Source: Thiosocius sp963808165
GTDB lineage: Bacteria > Pseudomonadota > Gammaproteobacteria > Chromatiales > Chromatiaceae
Length of the DNA: 64,000 nt
Direction: 5' to 3'
Assembly: GCA_963808165.1 (NCBI GenBank)
Contig: CAWEET010000011.1
Coordinates: 333,561 to 397,560 of the forward strand
The notes beneath the pieces were generated by a model. That model saw nothing but the letters and a program-made list of their open reading frames with translations, made no database searches and was not told the DNA's origin. Position 1 is the stretch's first letter. Each line of letters begins with the position of its first letter. This document shows, in pieces, positions 26,316 through 34,547 of the stretch. The translations under genes were made by a program, and so were the position numbers.

Positions 26316-26660
26316 ATGGCACTGGAAGTAAACGGCAAGACCATCGAACTCGATGACAACGGCAATCTCGTCGATCCGAACGCCTGGGACGAGGATGTGG
26401 CGAAGGCACTCGCCGCAGCGGACGACACCATGGAAGAACTGACCCAGGAACACTTCGACGTTCTCAATTACCTGCGTGACGAGTATTTCAACAACAACAA
26501 CAACCAGCCGATGGAGCGCCAGATCAACAAGGACATGGGCAAGATCTGGGGTAAGAAGATCAGCAGCAAAGATGTGTACAGGCTGTTCCCGGGCGCGCCC
26601 AGCAAGCAGGGCAATCGCGTCGCCGGTCTGCCCTATATCGCTCGCAAGGGCGGTTACTGA
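26316..26660 (+). CDS. DsrC/TusE-family protein without cysteines (RspA type)
   Basis: A 114-residue homologue of DsrC (MALEVNGKTIELDDNGNL..., LTQEHFDVLNYLRDEYF) that shares the fold but ends PYIARKGGY and has no cysteine anywhere. It therefore cannot carry sulfur. DsrC-family members lacking both C-terminal cysteines have been set apart as RspA (regulatory, sulfur-related). It carries an odd run of five asparagines (residues 57-61). AGAGGAG precedes the ATG and a strong terminator follows at 26701. It may bind a partner of DsrC, or DNA, as a decoy or regulator. Confidence 0.88.
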   Translation: MALEVNGKTIELDDNGNLVDPNAWDEDVAKALAAADDTMEELTQEHFDVLNYLRDEYFNNNNNQPMERQINKDMGKIWGKKISSKDVYRLFPGAPSKQGNRVAGLPYIARKGGY

Positions 26661-26700
26661 TCGGACAGCATCGGCGACCCGGACCGTTGGTTCGACGACA

Positions 26701-26726
26701 AAGCAGCCTTCGGGCTGCTTTTTCCA
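26701..26726 (+). terminator. Rho-independent terminator after the DsrC-like gene
   Basis: AAAGCAGCC and GGCTGCTTT pair around a TTCG tetraloop, followed by a T run. It lies 40 bases after the stop at 26660 and closes the dsr accessory cluster. Confidence 0.9.
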
Positions 26727-26816
26727 TAGGCGGCAACGGCAAAGGGCGGATGCGCGCATCAGAATCAATTCAGCGCGGCCAACCCGCGTACCCCGACCCT
26801 TGCTATTCGATTACCT

Positions 26817-27488
26817 TCACACCTCAGCCCACATCCGCAGCAGATTCACATACGCGCGATCGACGTTCTTGGTCACATCGCTCTCGGGATCGGTACGCAG
26901 CAGATGCTCGCGTGACTGATCCAGTTCGTAAAGCAGCTCGCGCTGCGCCGCATCACGCACCAAACTCTGGATCCAGGTCAGCGCTACCAGGCGCTCGCCG
27001 CGGGTGACCTCCGCCACCCGGTGCACGCTCGCCGACGGATAGACCACGGCATGCCCCGCCGGCAGCTTGACCTGCTGATCGCCGAAAGGCGTTCGTATGA
27101 TCAGCTCGCCGCCGTCATACGCCTCTCGCGGGTTCAGGAAGATCGTCATCGAAACATCGCTGCGGAACCGCGGCCCCTGGCCCATGATCGGGTCATCGAC
27201 GTGATCGCCGTAGCGCATGCCGGGCTGGTAGCGGGCGAAGATGAAATCCGCCACCTTGGCCGGCAGCACCGCGCTGCGGAACAGCGCGCTGTGACCCACG
27301 CTGGCCATCACGACGCGATACAGGCGCTGCAGCAGTTCGGGCTCGAGCGCCAGCTCTTCGTTGTCTTTGACCTTGCTGGCGGCCATGCCGGCCGACAGCT
27401 TGCCGTCGACGAACCGTGCCGACTCGAGCAGCTCGTGAATCTTTTCGAGCTGCGCAGCATTCAGCAGCTCGGGAATCTGTATCAGCAT
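26817..27488 (-). CDS. PKHD-type Fe(II)/2-oxoglutarate hydroxylase (PiuC/YbiX family)
   Basis: A 223-residue protein starting at ATG 27488 (MLIQIPELLNAAQLEKI), which matches the usual N-terminus of this family. The metal ligands show as HVDDP in YGDHVDDPIMG (about residue 98) and the distal H in YPSASVHRVAEVTRGER, whose R binds 2-oxoglutarate. The gene stands alone, convergent with the terminator at 26701 and divergent from the next gene. PiuC-type proteins are often linked to iron uptake; no iron-uptake gene is near here. Confidence 0.9.
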   Translation of the reverse strand: MLIQIPELLNAAQLEKIHELLESARFVDGKLSAGMAASKVKDNEELALEPELLQRLYRVVMASVGHSALFRSAVLPAKVADFIFARYQPGMRYGDHVDDPIMGQGPRFRSDVSMTIFLNPREAYDGGELIIRTPFGDQQVKLPAGHAVVYPSASVHRVAEVTRGERLVALTWIQSLVRDAAQRELLYELDQSREHLLRTDPESDVTKNVDRAYVNLLRMWAEV

Positions 27489-27601
27489 CGCGGCCAGGGT
27501 CCTGTAGACGGTACAATCCCGCTGTACGGGGCCGGTATCCCGGCCGCAACGGGACCTCATGAACATAGGCAGCGACCACCACGGCTGCCCGGAAGAAAAC
27601 G

Positions 27602-28189
27602 ATGATACTGAAGGTAGTGATCGACGACCAATTGCTGGAACTGAATGTCCCGGAGCATTTCATCGAACAGGCGCAGGACTTCTTCGCCAAGATGGATGCC
27701 GATATGGACCGCGGCTGGCAGGTCAATCGCGAATGGGTCGAACAACCGGACCGGATGCTGCGCGCTCAGATCGCGGCCAACAAACTGCTTACCGCGCTGG
27801 AGAACGAGGACCACAATCTCGGTCGCCTGATGGCCGGCTACATCGCCTCGCGCATCCCCGACATCGATACCATCGAATTGAGTCCGGCGGGTGAGACCCG
27901 CGATCACAAGATCAATGTGCTCACCCGGGAGGTAGCACCGGCAGCCGGCGCACCCCAGCCCACGATCGCCCATGCCGGAGTCCCCCAGGGGCTGAACAAG
28001 ATGGAGGCGATGGCGCAGGCTGCCAAGGACGTCAGCAAGGTTTTTCGGATGGGCCGGCAGTATCGTTTCTCGGTCTACAACCACGCCACCCAGAACTGGG
28101 AGGAATCAGCGGCGATCGCCGACAAGGAACAGGCCGAGGCGATGCGCGAGCACGCGTTCAAGGCCCGTTTCGAGGCGCTCTGCGGTTAG
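27602..28189 (+). CDS. Conserved-looking hypothetical protein
   Basis: A 195-residue soluble protein (MILKVVIDDQLLELNVPEHF). The first 90 residues form charged helices; a proline/alanine linker near residue 115-125 is followed by a segment (FRMGRQYRFSVYNHATQNWE) that looks like a small beta domain. I recognise no family. It is divergent from the PKHD hydroxylase gene. Confidence 0.7.
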   Translation: MILKVVIDDQLLELNVPEHFIEQAQDFFAKMDADMDRGWQVNREWVEQPDRMLRAQIAANKLLTALENEDHNLGRLMAGYIASRIPDIDTIELSPAGETRDHKINVLTREVAPAAGAPQPTIAHAGVPQGLNKMEAMAQAAKDVSKVFRMGRQYRFSVYNHATQNWEESAAIADKEQAEAMREHAFKARFEALCG

Positions 28190-28550
28190 TTTGGGTCTGG
28201 CGCTACGGCGTGCTGGACCCGCGGGACGCCGCGAATCACTCCCTGCGGGCTGGCATGCCGCATCCCCGCATCAAGCATCCCGGAGCGCTTGTCGATGTCT
28301 GCCGGCCTGTTGCGTGAATGTCATTGGGCTTACTCCGCTGTCACCTGACCGCGCCGCTGTGGCGGGGCTGCGCGATCGGCGGGCATCGGCGGCGTTGCTT
28401 GCACGATCGGGGCGCAAAAAAAGCCGGCAACCCGTTGCGAAAAATCTCAAAAGCCCGAAAATCACGCCGCCGACGCGGATTGGTTCAATTCTTGCGCCAG
28501 CAATTCGTATCAGGACCCACCTGTTTTCGTGTGCTCTATAGAGGGACCCC
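28190..28550. other. Intergenic region, nothing recognised
   Basis: About 360 bases before the H1-like gene. It probably holds that gene's promoter, with an AT-richer stretch at 28480-28545. No repeat, terminator or open frame is convincing. Confidence 0.4.
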
Positions 28551-28943
28551 ATGGCCAGCACCACAAAGAAGACCACCAGCAAGACCGGATCCAGCAAAAC
28601 CGCCGAGAATGCATCCAAGGCGCCGCTGAAAAAGACCACCGTCAGCAAGACCGCGGGCGGCAAGACAAGCAAGAACAAAGCACAGGCGAAAAAGAAGACC
28701 GCCAGCAAAAAGGTTACGGCCAAAAAGGCCACCGTGAGGAAGGCCGCAGCCAGGAAGACCGTCGCGCCCAACGCCGCACCGAAGCAGATCACCGCGGCGC
28801 AGCGCCACCAGTTGATCGCCGAGGCCGCGTATCTGCGCGCCGAGTCGCAGGGCTTTTTCGGTGACCAGCGCGAAGACTGGCTACTGGCCGAGGCCGAGCT
28901 GGATGCCCGGCTGCGCAAGGCGAATGTACGGGTAGTCGGATGA
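28551..28943 (+). CDS. Lysine-rich histone H1-like protein with a C-terminal DUF2934-like domain
   Basis: A 130-residue protein. Residues 1-80 are low-complexity K/A/T/S (KKTTSKTG, AKKKTASKKVTAKKATVRK) like the AlgP or HctB-type tails of bacterial H1-like proteins, suited to binding DNA or polyphosphate. Residues about 82-125 form a compact acidic helical module (IAEAAYLRAESQGFFGDQRE then DWLLAEAELDARL) that I take for DUF2934. A nucleoid or stress role is inference. Confidence 0.8.
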   Translation: MASTTKKTTSKTGSSKTAENASKAPLKKTTVSKTAGGKTSKNKAQAKKKTASKKVTAKKATVRKAAARKTVAPNAAPKQITAAQRHQLIAEAAYLRAESQGFFGDQREDWLLAEAELDARLRKANVRVVG

Positions 28944-29136
28944 TTCCAAGGCCTATGGTCAGGCAGGCATTTCCGCGTCGCAAGCCCTGATCCGCGGCGG
29001 TCGCTGCAGCTCACATGGGCTGCAGGCCGTCCTCATGGTGAGCGCGCTGAACCTCTGGTAGCGAACCGACGGGTACCGAACAGCGCGCCGGACCGGTGCG
29101 GCCGAACGCCGGCGGCGGACTATGCGGTCAGTTCTG

Positions 29137-29460
29137 TCAATCCCGGCCGGCCCACCAGTGGGCCATGCACAAGTAGTGCATCTCGAGGAACTCCACTATC
29201 GCGCAGCGCGACCCCTCTCGACCCAGGCCGGATTCCTTGACCCCACCGAACGGCGCGACCTCGGTCCAGATAACGCCCTCATGGATTCCGACCATACCGT
29301 AGTCCAGCGCGTCGGCGATGTGCCGCTCCACCTTCTCGACTGCCGCCTGGTTGATCAACGGTCCCTGCGCGACGCCCTCTTCCAGTCCACAGCCGACCTT
29401 CAGAGGCGCCACCCGGTGCCCCAGCCGGTCGGCGAAGACATCACACACAAGAACGCGGCA
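29137..29460 (-). pseudogene. gabD: Remnant of succinate-semialdehyde dehydrogenase with an internal deletion
   Basis: The frame reads DVFADRLGHRVAPLKVGCGL, VAQGPLINQAAVEKVERHIA and then D-A-L followed at once by DYGMVGIHEGVIWTEVAPFG, GVKESGLGREGS. The first part matches the middle of GabD (about residues 310-350) and the second its last 60 residues, so roughly 80-100 residues are missing in frame. Everything upstream, including the catalytic cysteine loop, is gone. The 5' break coincides with a copy of the dispersed repeat beginning at 29461. The gene cannot encode an enzyme. Confidence 0.85.
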
Positions 29461-29491
29461 GTCGAGCCTCCAGGGACGGGTTCACGGTGTC
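29461..29491 (+). repeat. Dispersed repeat, copy D (partial)
   Basis: The sequence starting GTCGAGCCTCCAGGGACGG and ending CACGGTGTC matches the right half of the repeat copies at 30766 and 47594. The hairpin half is absent. It abuts the gabD remnant exactly, suggesting the repeat took part in the rearrangement. Confidence 0.65.
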
Positions 29492-29611
29492 ACGCGGGGC
29501 GAATATGCCAGAGCAGCAGTCCTGCACTCAGTGCAATCGCCATGAAGCCTGCCGCGGCAAGTATCGACGGGGAGATTTTGGGATCTCGTCTGGCCGGGGC
29601 GGCTGTCGGCA

Positions 29612-29992
29612 TCAGCCGGCGGTGGCAAGCGCCCTGCGCAGCACCGTCTCGACCCGTTCCGGAGTGATCGGAAAATCGACCTTGGCGAACAGCGGGAAGC
29701 GCGCCTCGAGCGTCGCGAGCTTTTCAGCCTGCTCGGGCAGGTAGAACACGATGACCTTTACCTCCGGGTGCCTCTGCAACACCGCCATCAAGGTTTCCAG
29801 ATTCGACGTGCGGTCACGAAAATCAGACTGGAAGATGTACTCGGCAACGATCACGTCGGGCACGGATCGCTTCAGCAGACCCCGTGCCTTGCGCTGGGAA
29901 TTCACCACCTCGACGTCGAACCCCAGCCGCTGATACAGCGACAGCAGATTGGGATAGCCGCCCAGCTCGATGATCGAGAGCAGGCGGGGCAT
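29612..29992 (-). CDS. Receiver-like small protein of unknown function
   Basis: A 126-residue alpha/beta protein with the strand-helix rhythm of a CheY-type fold (DVEVVNSQRKARGLLKR, then PDVIVAEYIF, then VKVIVFYLPEQ). The acidic phospho-acceptor normally found at the third strand is replaced by VAEY, so it may be a pseudo-receiver. It starts one base after the stop of the upstream P4H-type hydroxylase gene, so the two are coupled. Confidence 0.7.
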   Translation of the reverse strand: MPRLLSIIELGGYPNLLSLYQRLGFDVEVVNSQRKARGLLKRSVPDVIVAEYIFQSDFRDRTSNLETLMAVLQRHPEVKVIVFYLPEQAEKLATLEARFPLFAKVDFPITPERVETVLRRALATAG

Positions 29993-29993
29993 G

Positions 29994-30611
29994 TCAGCGA
30001 AACACGACCCAGGTCGTGGCGATGTACTTCACACCCTCGTGTAACGTGGCGGAGCGGTGCTCGTGCGTCCAGAACGGCGGGAACAGAACCATCTTGCCCC
30101 GCTGCGGCCGGATGCTGACACCCTGATACAGGAACTCGGTCTCGCCACCCGGGCCGGGCACATCATTCAGATACCAGATCACGACGAGTTGACGCTGGCT
30201 GAACTCATGGCTGCCGCCGTCGATGTGCCAATGGTAGAACTCGCCCGGCAGATAGCGCTGGATCTGGTAGCCCATGTCCTTGAACGGGCCCCTGAAGAAC
30301 GGAAAGGTCTCGCGCAACTCGGCCAATGCCGCGCCGACACAGCGGAAAAACACCTGGTCGATATCCTTCCATTCTTCGCGCCCGCTGACCACGAGGTCCA
30401 TGGTCCGCTTCACCTCAGAATCCAGCCCCTGCACCTGACCGATTCGCCCCTGATTCTGCTGCGCCGGATTGGCCTCGAAACGGCGGACCATCTCCGCGCA
30501 CCAGTCGGCAGGGATGGTGTCCGTGCGCTCAAAAATGAAACTGCCGGGTTTCACCTCGCGGAAACTCGACAAGGGCCTGACGCTGCGCTCGACGGGAAAA
30601 GGGTTGCTCAT
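29994..30611 (-). CDS. Prolyl-4-hydroxylase-type Fe(II)/2-oxoglutarate oxygenase
   Basis: A 205-residue protein starting at ATG 30611 (MSNPFPVERSVRPLSSF). The 2-His-1-carboxylate set is visible as H-x-D in FYHWHIDGGSH (about residue 126) and the distal histidine in FWTHEHRSA, followed by KYIATTW with the 2-oxoglutarate-binding lysine. The substrate is unknown; P4Hc relatives modify proteins or amino acids. It is coupled with the pseudo-receiver gene downstream. Confidence 0.85.
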   Translation of the reverse strand: MSNPFPVERSVRPLSSFREVKPGSFIFERTDTIPADWCAEMVRRFEANPAQQNQGRIGQVQGLDSEVKRTMDLVVSGREEWKDIDQVFFRCVGAALAELRETFPFFRGPFKDMGYQIQRYLPGEFYHWHIDGGSHEFSQRQLVVIWYLNDVPGPGGETEFLYQGVSIRPQRGKMVLFPPFWTHEHRSATLHEGVKYIATTWVVFR

Positions 30612-30765
30612 GGCGAATACGACTGCTCGGGATGGTGCGCGATGTCCAATTATCGACCCTCGCGCCGGCGACCGTAAAGTACCGCCACAGCCGATGCCGG
30701 GAACCCGAACAGCCCCACGGCATCGACCGGCCCTCGCGGCATATTCGAATCGCCGGCATCCCGGT

Positions 30766-30847
30766 CGTTTCTGGAGAAAACGTCGGCGGCATGGACGCCG
30801 ACGTCGAGCCCACAGGCACGTATTCACGGCGTTTTTCGCAAGAAACG
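30766..30847 (+). repeat. Dispersed repeat, copy A
   Basis: An 80-base copy: CGTTTCTGGAG..., a hairpin CGTCGGC/GCCGACG around GGCATGGAC, then GTCGAGCCCACAGG and TATTCACGGCG, ending AAGAAACG. The ends CGTTTC and GAAACG are inverted. It matches copy B at 47594 over nearly its whole length and lies in a gap between two minus-strand genes. Confidence 0.75.
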
Positions 30848-30866
30848 ATCGGAATCATCAGGCCCA

Positions 30867-31901
30867 CTAGAGCGACGACTGCTGCATGGTCTTTGCGATG
30901 GCCGCGGCGGCGCGTTCGCCGTGCCGCTCGTGCAAGGCCAACAGGTGTCCCGCAACAGTGACCCAGTGCCGCGCGCCACGCCCAATCAGGTCCGCAAGGT
31001 CACCGGCGTCCCCCGATGCCAGCCATTCCCGGTAGGCCATCTCCAGCGATGGAAACAGCTGCTTGCGCATCGCACCGAGGCTCGCCACGAAGAAGTGCAG
31101 CGAAGGCTCCCGTCCCGGCTCGAGCAGCATCGGCAGCGTGTGCGTGCAGTCGGCCAGGTGATCACGCACCGCGCGGGCCATCAACTCGGCCGGCGTGTCG
31201 CTGAGGTCGAGCAGCATGTGCTCCCATGCGTCGCCCAGATCGAGCCCGACCTGATACTCGCCGCGCTCGTGCGCCTCGACCACTGCCATCTCGACGCTGA
31301 CCATGGCATCCAGCGCCTCGTCCAGCGCAGCGCCGAACGGATAGCAGGCAAGCGCCCGCGCCATCGCATTTTCGGGACGGTTCCAGAGCCAGGACTCGTA
31401 CTTCTCCCAGAGGTAGCGGCGCAACGACTCGCGCCGCAGAAAAATGGTCGAACCACGCGTCATGGCCGGCGGAGAATTCAGGCCCCGTGCCAGCTCCCGG
31501 CCACTGACACGCAGCAGAAAGCCGTCTTCACCACGTCGCTCGCCTTCGAGTTCGGCGAGAAAGAAATGCGGCCGGGCTCCATTTACCAGGCCGGCACTGT
31601 AGACCAGCCCGTAGTCGGCGACAGCCACGTTGACCGCCTCGGCATCGAACGGGTCGATCACCTTGTCGCCAACCACCATCTCACAGAAGTCTTCCTGCTC
31701 CAGCGCCTGCAGATGGGCCTCGCGTGCCGTCAGCCACTCGCCGACATCGTCCTTGCCGAGCGGCGTGCCCAGCGGCAGCCCTTGCATCCAGCGATACAGC
31801 TCGCGCATCTTCAACAGGTAGGTGCACATCCCATAGTCGCCGCCGTGGCGCGCGTCGACGATGTCACAGTTATGCTGGACCGCCTCGATCAGGGCCTGCA
31901 T
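30867..31901 (-). CDS. Conserved hypothetical protein
   Basis: A 344-residue soluble protein starting at ATG 31901 with AGGAGGATAT directly upstream; an in-frame extension to 31955 lacks such a site. The N-terminus MQALIEAVQHNCDIVDARHG and the block FLRRESLRRYLWEKYESWLW look conserved, and I associate it loosely with a protein family of unknown function seen in many sulfur-oxidising bacteria (possibly Sfum_1244-type; from memory and uncertain). No catalytic motif or membrane segment is seen. Confidence 0.75.
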   Translation of the reverse strand: MQALIEAVQHNCDIVDARHGGDYGMCTYLLKMRELYRWMQGLPLGTPLGKDDVGEWLTAREAHLQALEQEDFCEMVVGDKVIDPFDAEAVNVAVADYGLVYSAGLVNGARPHFFLAELEGERRGEDGFLLRVSGRELARGLNSPPAMTRGSTIFLRRESLRRYLWEKYESWLWNRPENAMARALACYPFGAALDEALDAMVSVEMAVVEAHERGEYQVGLDLGDAWEHMLLDLSDTPAELMARAVRDHLADCTHTLPMLLEPGREPSLHFFVASLGAMRKQLFPSLEMAYREWLASGDAGDLADLIGRGARHWVTVAGHLLALHERHGERAAAAIAKTMQQSSL

Positions 31902-32114
31902 ATATCCTCCTGGCCGAAATGGCTGTTGACGATTTCCTAGTAAAATACTCGACAATTAGCCGACTGCCAACCGGTTTGGCGGGACGGCTGCGCCCCACGT
32001 CTTTGTGCCCGGAAAGCCCACCGACAATGTGAAATCCCTTGAAAAAAGAGCGATTTTTCAAAACTGCGGGATGCGATATTCGGTACCCGACGGCTAACAG
32101 CAGGAGGAACGGTT

Positions 32115-32675
32115 GTGGCATTGAGGATCAAGAGCCACTGGCATGATGACGGGGCCGAACGCTCGCTGGACGAGATTGCCGGCGCCTTGGCGTTCATCAG
32201 CTGGCGCATCGCCAAGGACAAGGCGATAAACCTGCATGGCCAGGACTTCGTTTACGAATCCGACCGGCAGCGCTTCGCGGTGATCACCGAGTACCTGATT
32301 TTCCAGCTACAGATCGTCGACCGCCTTGCGGCCATCGAGCTGCAGCTGTGCGATGCGGACCGCCAACAACTGATTGTCGCAGTAGCCAGGCACCTCGCCG
32401 GGCACCTGCATGACAACAGCGTCGACATCTTCGGCCCGGGCGACTATGTGGGCCCGTTCATCGACAAGATGGACAGGCGCGCCACGGAATATGCCGAACT
32501 CAACTACACCTCAGATGGCCCCTCTTACCCGTTCATGCGCCACCTCGGTTTCGAGATCCAGCAGCTCATGGGCGACTCGCAGGAGAACCGCTGGGTGATC
32601 GATCAGGTGATGGACAGGGACGGTATCGAGATCGACCGGGAGATCAGGCGCGCAGTCAGCAATCTGTTCGAATGA
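32115..32675 (+). CDS. Hypothetical protein
   Basis: A 186-residue helical soluble protein from GTG 32115, with AGGAGG eight bases upstream. The sequence is acidic with several aromatic pairs (FISWRIAKDKAINLHGQDFV; PFMRHLGFEIQQLMGDSQEN). I recognise no family. It is divergent from the preceding gene and ends before a bidirectional terminator. Confidence 0.7.
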   Translation: MALRIKSHWHDDGAERSLDEIAGALAFISWRIAKDKAINLHGQDFVYESDRQRFAVITEYLIFQLQIVDRLAAIELQLCDADRQQLIVAVARHLAGHLHDNSVDIFGPGDYVGPFIDKMDRRATEYAELNYTSDGPSYPFMRHLGFEIQQLMGDSQENRWVIDQVMDRDGIEIDREIRRAVSNLFE

Positions 32676-32696
32676 GTCCGCCAGATCGCAGACATT

Positions 32697-32725
32697 AAAA
32701 AAGGCGGGGATCACCCACCTTTTTT
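32697..32725. terminator. Bidirectional rho-independent terminator
   Basis: AAAAAAGG at 32697 and CCTTTTTT ending 32725 form a stem extended by a GGG/CCC core around GATCA. It separates two convergent genes and has U-runs in both directions. Confidence 0.9.
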
Positions 32726-32747
32726 GACTTGAGAACCGGAAAAGCGA

Positions 32748-32945
32748 TCAGCTCTTGACCCAGTCACCAAAGTTGTCGGTGGTCTTTCCTTCACCATCGC
32801 CGTAACCAGCCTGATAAGCCTCGGTCACGCGCTGTTCTTCGCGTTGCGGGTTGCCCAGGAAACCTGCCTGCCAACCCTGGATGTACTCTTCGTCGACACC
32901 CATTTCTTCCATTTTGGTAACAGCGTCGTAGTAGAACTGGTTCAT
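32748..32945 (-). CDS. Small acidic hypothetical protein
   Basis: A 65-residue protein (MNQFYYDAVTKMEEMGVDEE...) with three G-W/G-Y elements (YIQGWQAGFLGNP, EAYQAGYGDG) suggesting a small repeated helical fold. A ribosome site (GAGAGCGG) precedes ATG 32945. I recognise no family. The roughly 300 bases upstream to the MoxR gene show no other gene. Confidence 0.7.
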   Translation of the reverse strand: MNQFYYDAVTKMEEMGVDEEYIQGWQAGFLGNPQREEQRVTEAYQAGYGDGEGKTTDNFGDWVKS

Positions 32946-33243
32946 GTCCGCTCTCCGAATTAAGCCAACTTCGTCCGCCCCTCACGTCAGCCCGTCCCTT
33001 TTTGCTTTTCACACCCTTCGGTGCCTGCCCACAGGACGGGACTGCTGCCGGTCTGCGCCGGCGCGGCGGCTCCCCACAATCAAGAGGGGCATTAGAATAC
33101 TCTGCTTTTCTAAAGGCTGACAAGTTCGTTTTGAATTTTCCGCAGGTCGGCGCGCAGCTCTGCCGATTCCATTGCCGGGCGGGGGTTGACCTGACCGGCC
33201 AGCCTTCCCATCCTTGCGCTCTGCCGCAGCAGTAGGAGTCAAG

Positions 33244-34287
33244 ATGCGCCCCGCCCAGTTGCTCACGATCCTGGATCGCGAATTCGCCAGCACCCGACAA
33301 GGCCACCACACCCCGGTGATGCTGTGGGGCCCGCCCGGTGTCGGTAAATCAGACATGGTCCGGCAGACCGGTCAACGCCACGACTGTCCTGTGATCGATA
33401 TCCGGCTCTCGCAGATGGAGCCCAGCGATCTGCGTGGTATCCCCTTTCGTAACGGCGAGTTCGTCGAGTGGGCGGCGCCGGCAATTCTGCCCAACACGCT
33501 GCGCCACGGCGAAACAGGCATCCTATTCCTGGACGAGATCACCTCCGCACCGCCAAGCGTCTCTGCCGCCGCCTATCAGCTGATTCTCGATCGCCGGCTG
33601 GGCGAGTACGAGGTGCCAGAGGGCTGGGCGATCTTTGCTGCCGGCAACCGTCAGGGCGACCGCGGCGTCACCTATACGATGCCGGCGCCGTTGGCCAACC
33701 GGTTCTCTCACTTCGACGTCGACACCCATCTCGACGACTGGGTGGCATGGGCCTATCAGCACGACATCGACGAGCGGGTGATCGCCTTCCTGCGCTTCCG
33801 GCCCGAGCTGCTGTTTGATTTCGATCCGGCACACAATCCGGTGGCCTTCCCCTCGCCACGCTCCTGGGAGTTCGCCCACCGCAGCCTCTACAAGTTCGGC
33901 GACCACGGTGAACTGCTGCAGGGCGCACTGCAGGCCTGCGTCGGTCCCGCCGCCGGCATCGAGCTGACCGCTTTCGTCAACAGCCTCGACAAGATGCCGG
34001 ACCTGGACGATATCCTGGCTGGCAAGGAGGTCCCGGTACCGGACGAAATCGATCTGCAATACGCGGTCGCCGCTGCGTTGGTGGGGCGCGCGATCCGGGC
34101 CCAGGACGGCGGGGACGCGACGCGGGTGACCGGTCGCATCCTCGACTACGCCGGAAGTTTTCCGCAGCGGGAAATGGGCGTGATGCTGGTCTCGGACCTG
34201 CATCGGGCGATCGGTGAAGGATTGTTCCAGGTGCCTGAATTCTCGACCTGGGCCAATGCGATCGCCGACGTGATGCTGTACGAGTGA
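33244..34287 (+). CDS. MoxR-type AAA+ ATPase
   Basis: A 347-residue ATPase starting at ATG 33244 after AGGAG. Walker A is WGPPGVGKSD (about residue 30), Walker B is GILFLDEITSAPPS, and sensor 1 is IFAAGNR. MoxR proteins act as chaperone partners of VWA-domain proteins, and a metallopeptidase-like/VWA protein follows 260 bases downstream, the common arrangement. The client is unknown. Confidence 0.9.
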   Translation: MRPAQLLTILDREFASTRQGHHTPVMLWGPPGVGKSDMVRQTGQRHDCPVIDIRLSQMEPSDLRGIPFRNGEFVEWAAPAILPNTLRHGETGILFLDEITSAPPSVSAAAYQLILDRRLGEYEVPEGWAIFAAGNRQGDRGVTYTMPAPLANRFSHFDVDTHLDDWVAWAYQHDIDERVIAFLRFRPELLFDFDPAHNPVAFPSPRSWEFAHRSLYKFGDHGELLQGALQACVGPAAGIELTAFVNSLDKMPDLDDILAGKEVPVPDEIDLQYAVAAALVGRAIRAQDGGDATRVTGRILDYAGSFPQREMGVMLVSDLHRAIGEGLFQVPEFSTWANAIADVMLYE

Positions 34288-34547
34288 GCGTCGCCGAGCG
34301 CCGCACGGCCGGCGTGCCTGCCGAAGCAGGTGTTGCGCACGCCGACCTGCCTGAAACCGAGGCAGCCGCAAAAAGGATCACGGCCGCGTACCCGCCACGG
34401 CTCTCGCGCGACCGGAGTCCAGGCTGGCCGCGGCACGTCCTGAAAGCAACGCCGGGCACAGGCTCAGCTCAGTAGAAACGCTGTCAGACCCGGGGGGTAG
34501 TGCCAGTCGGGCGCAGCCAGAATCAAATGCACGGTGAGATACCGACC

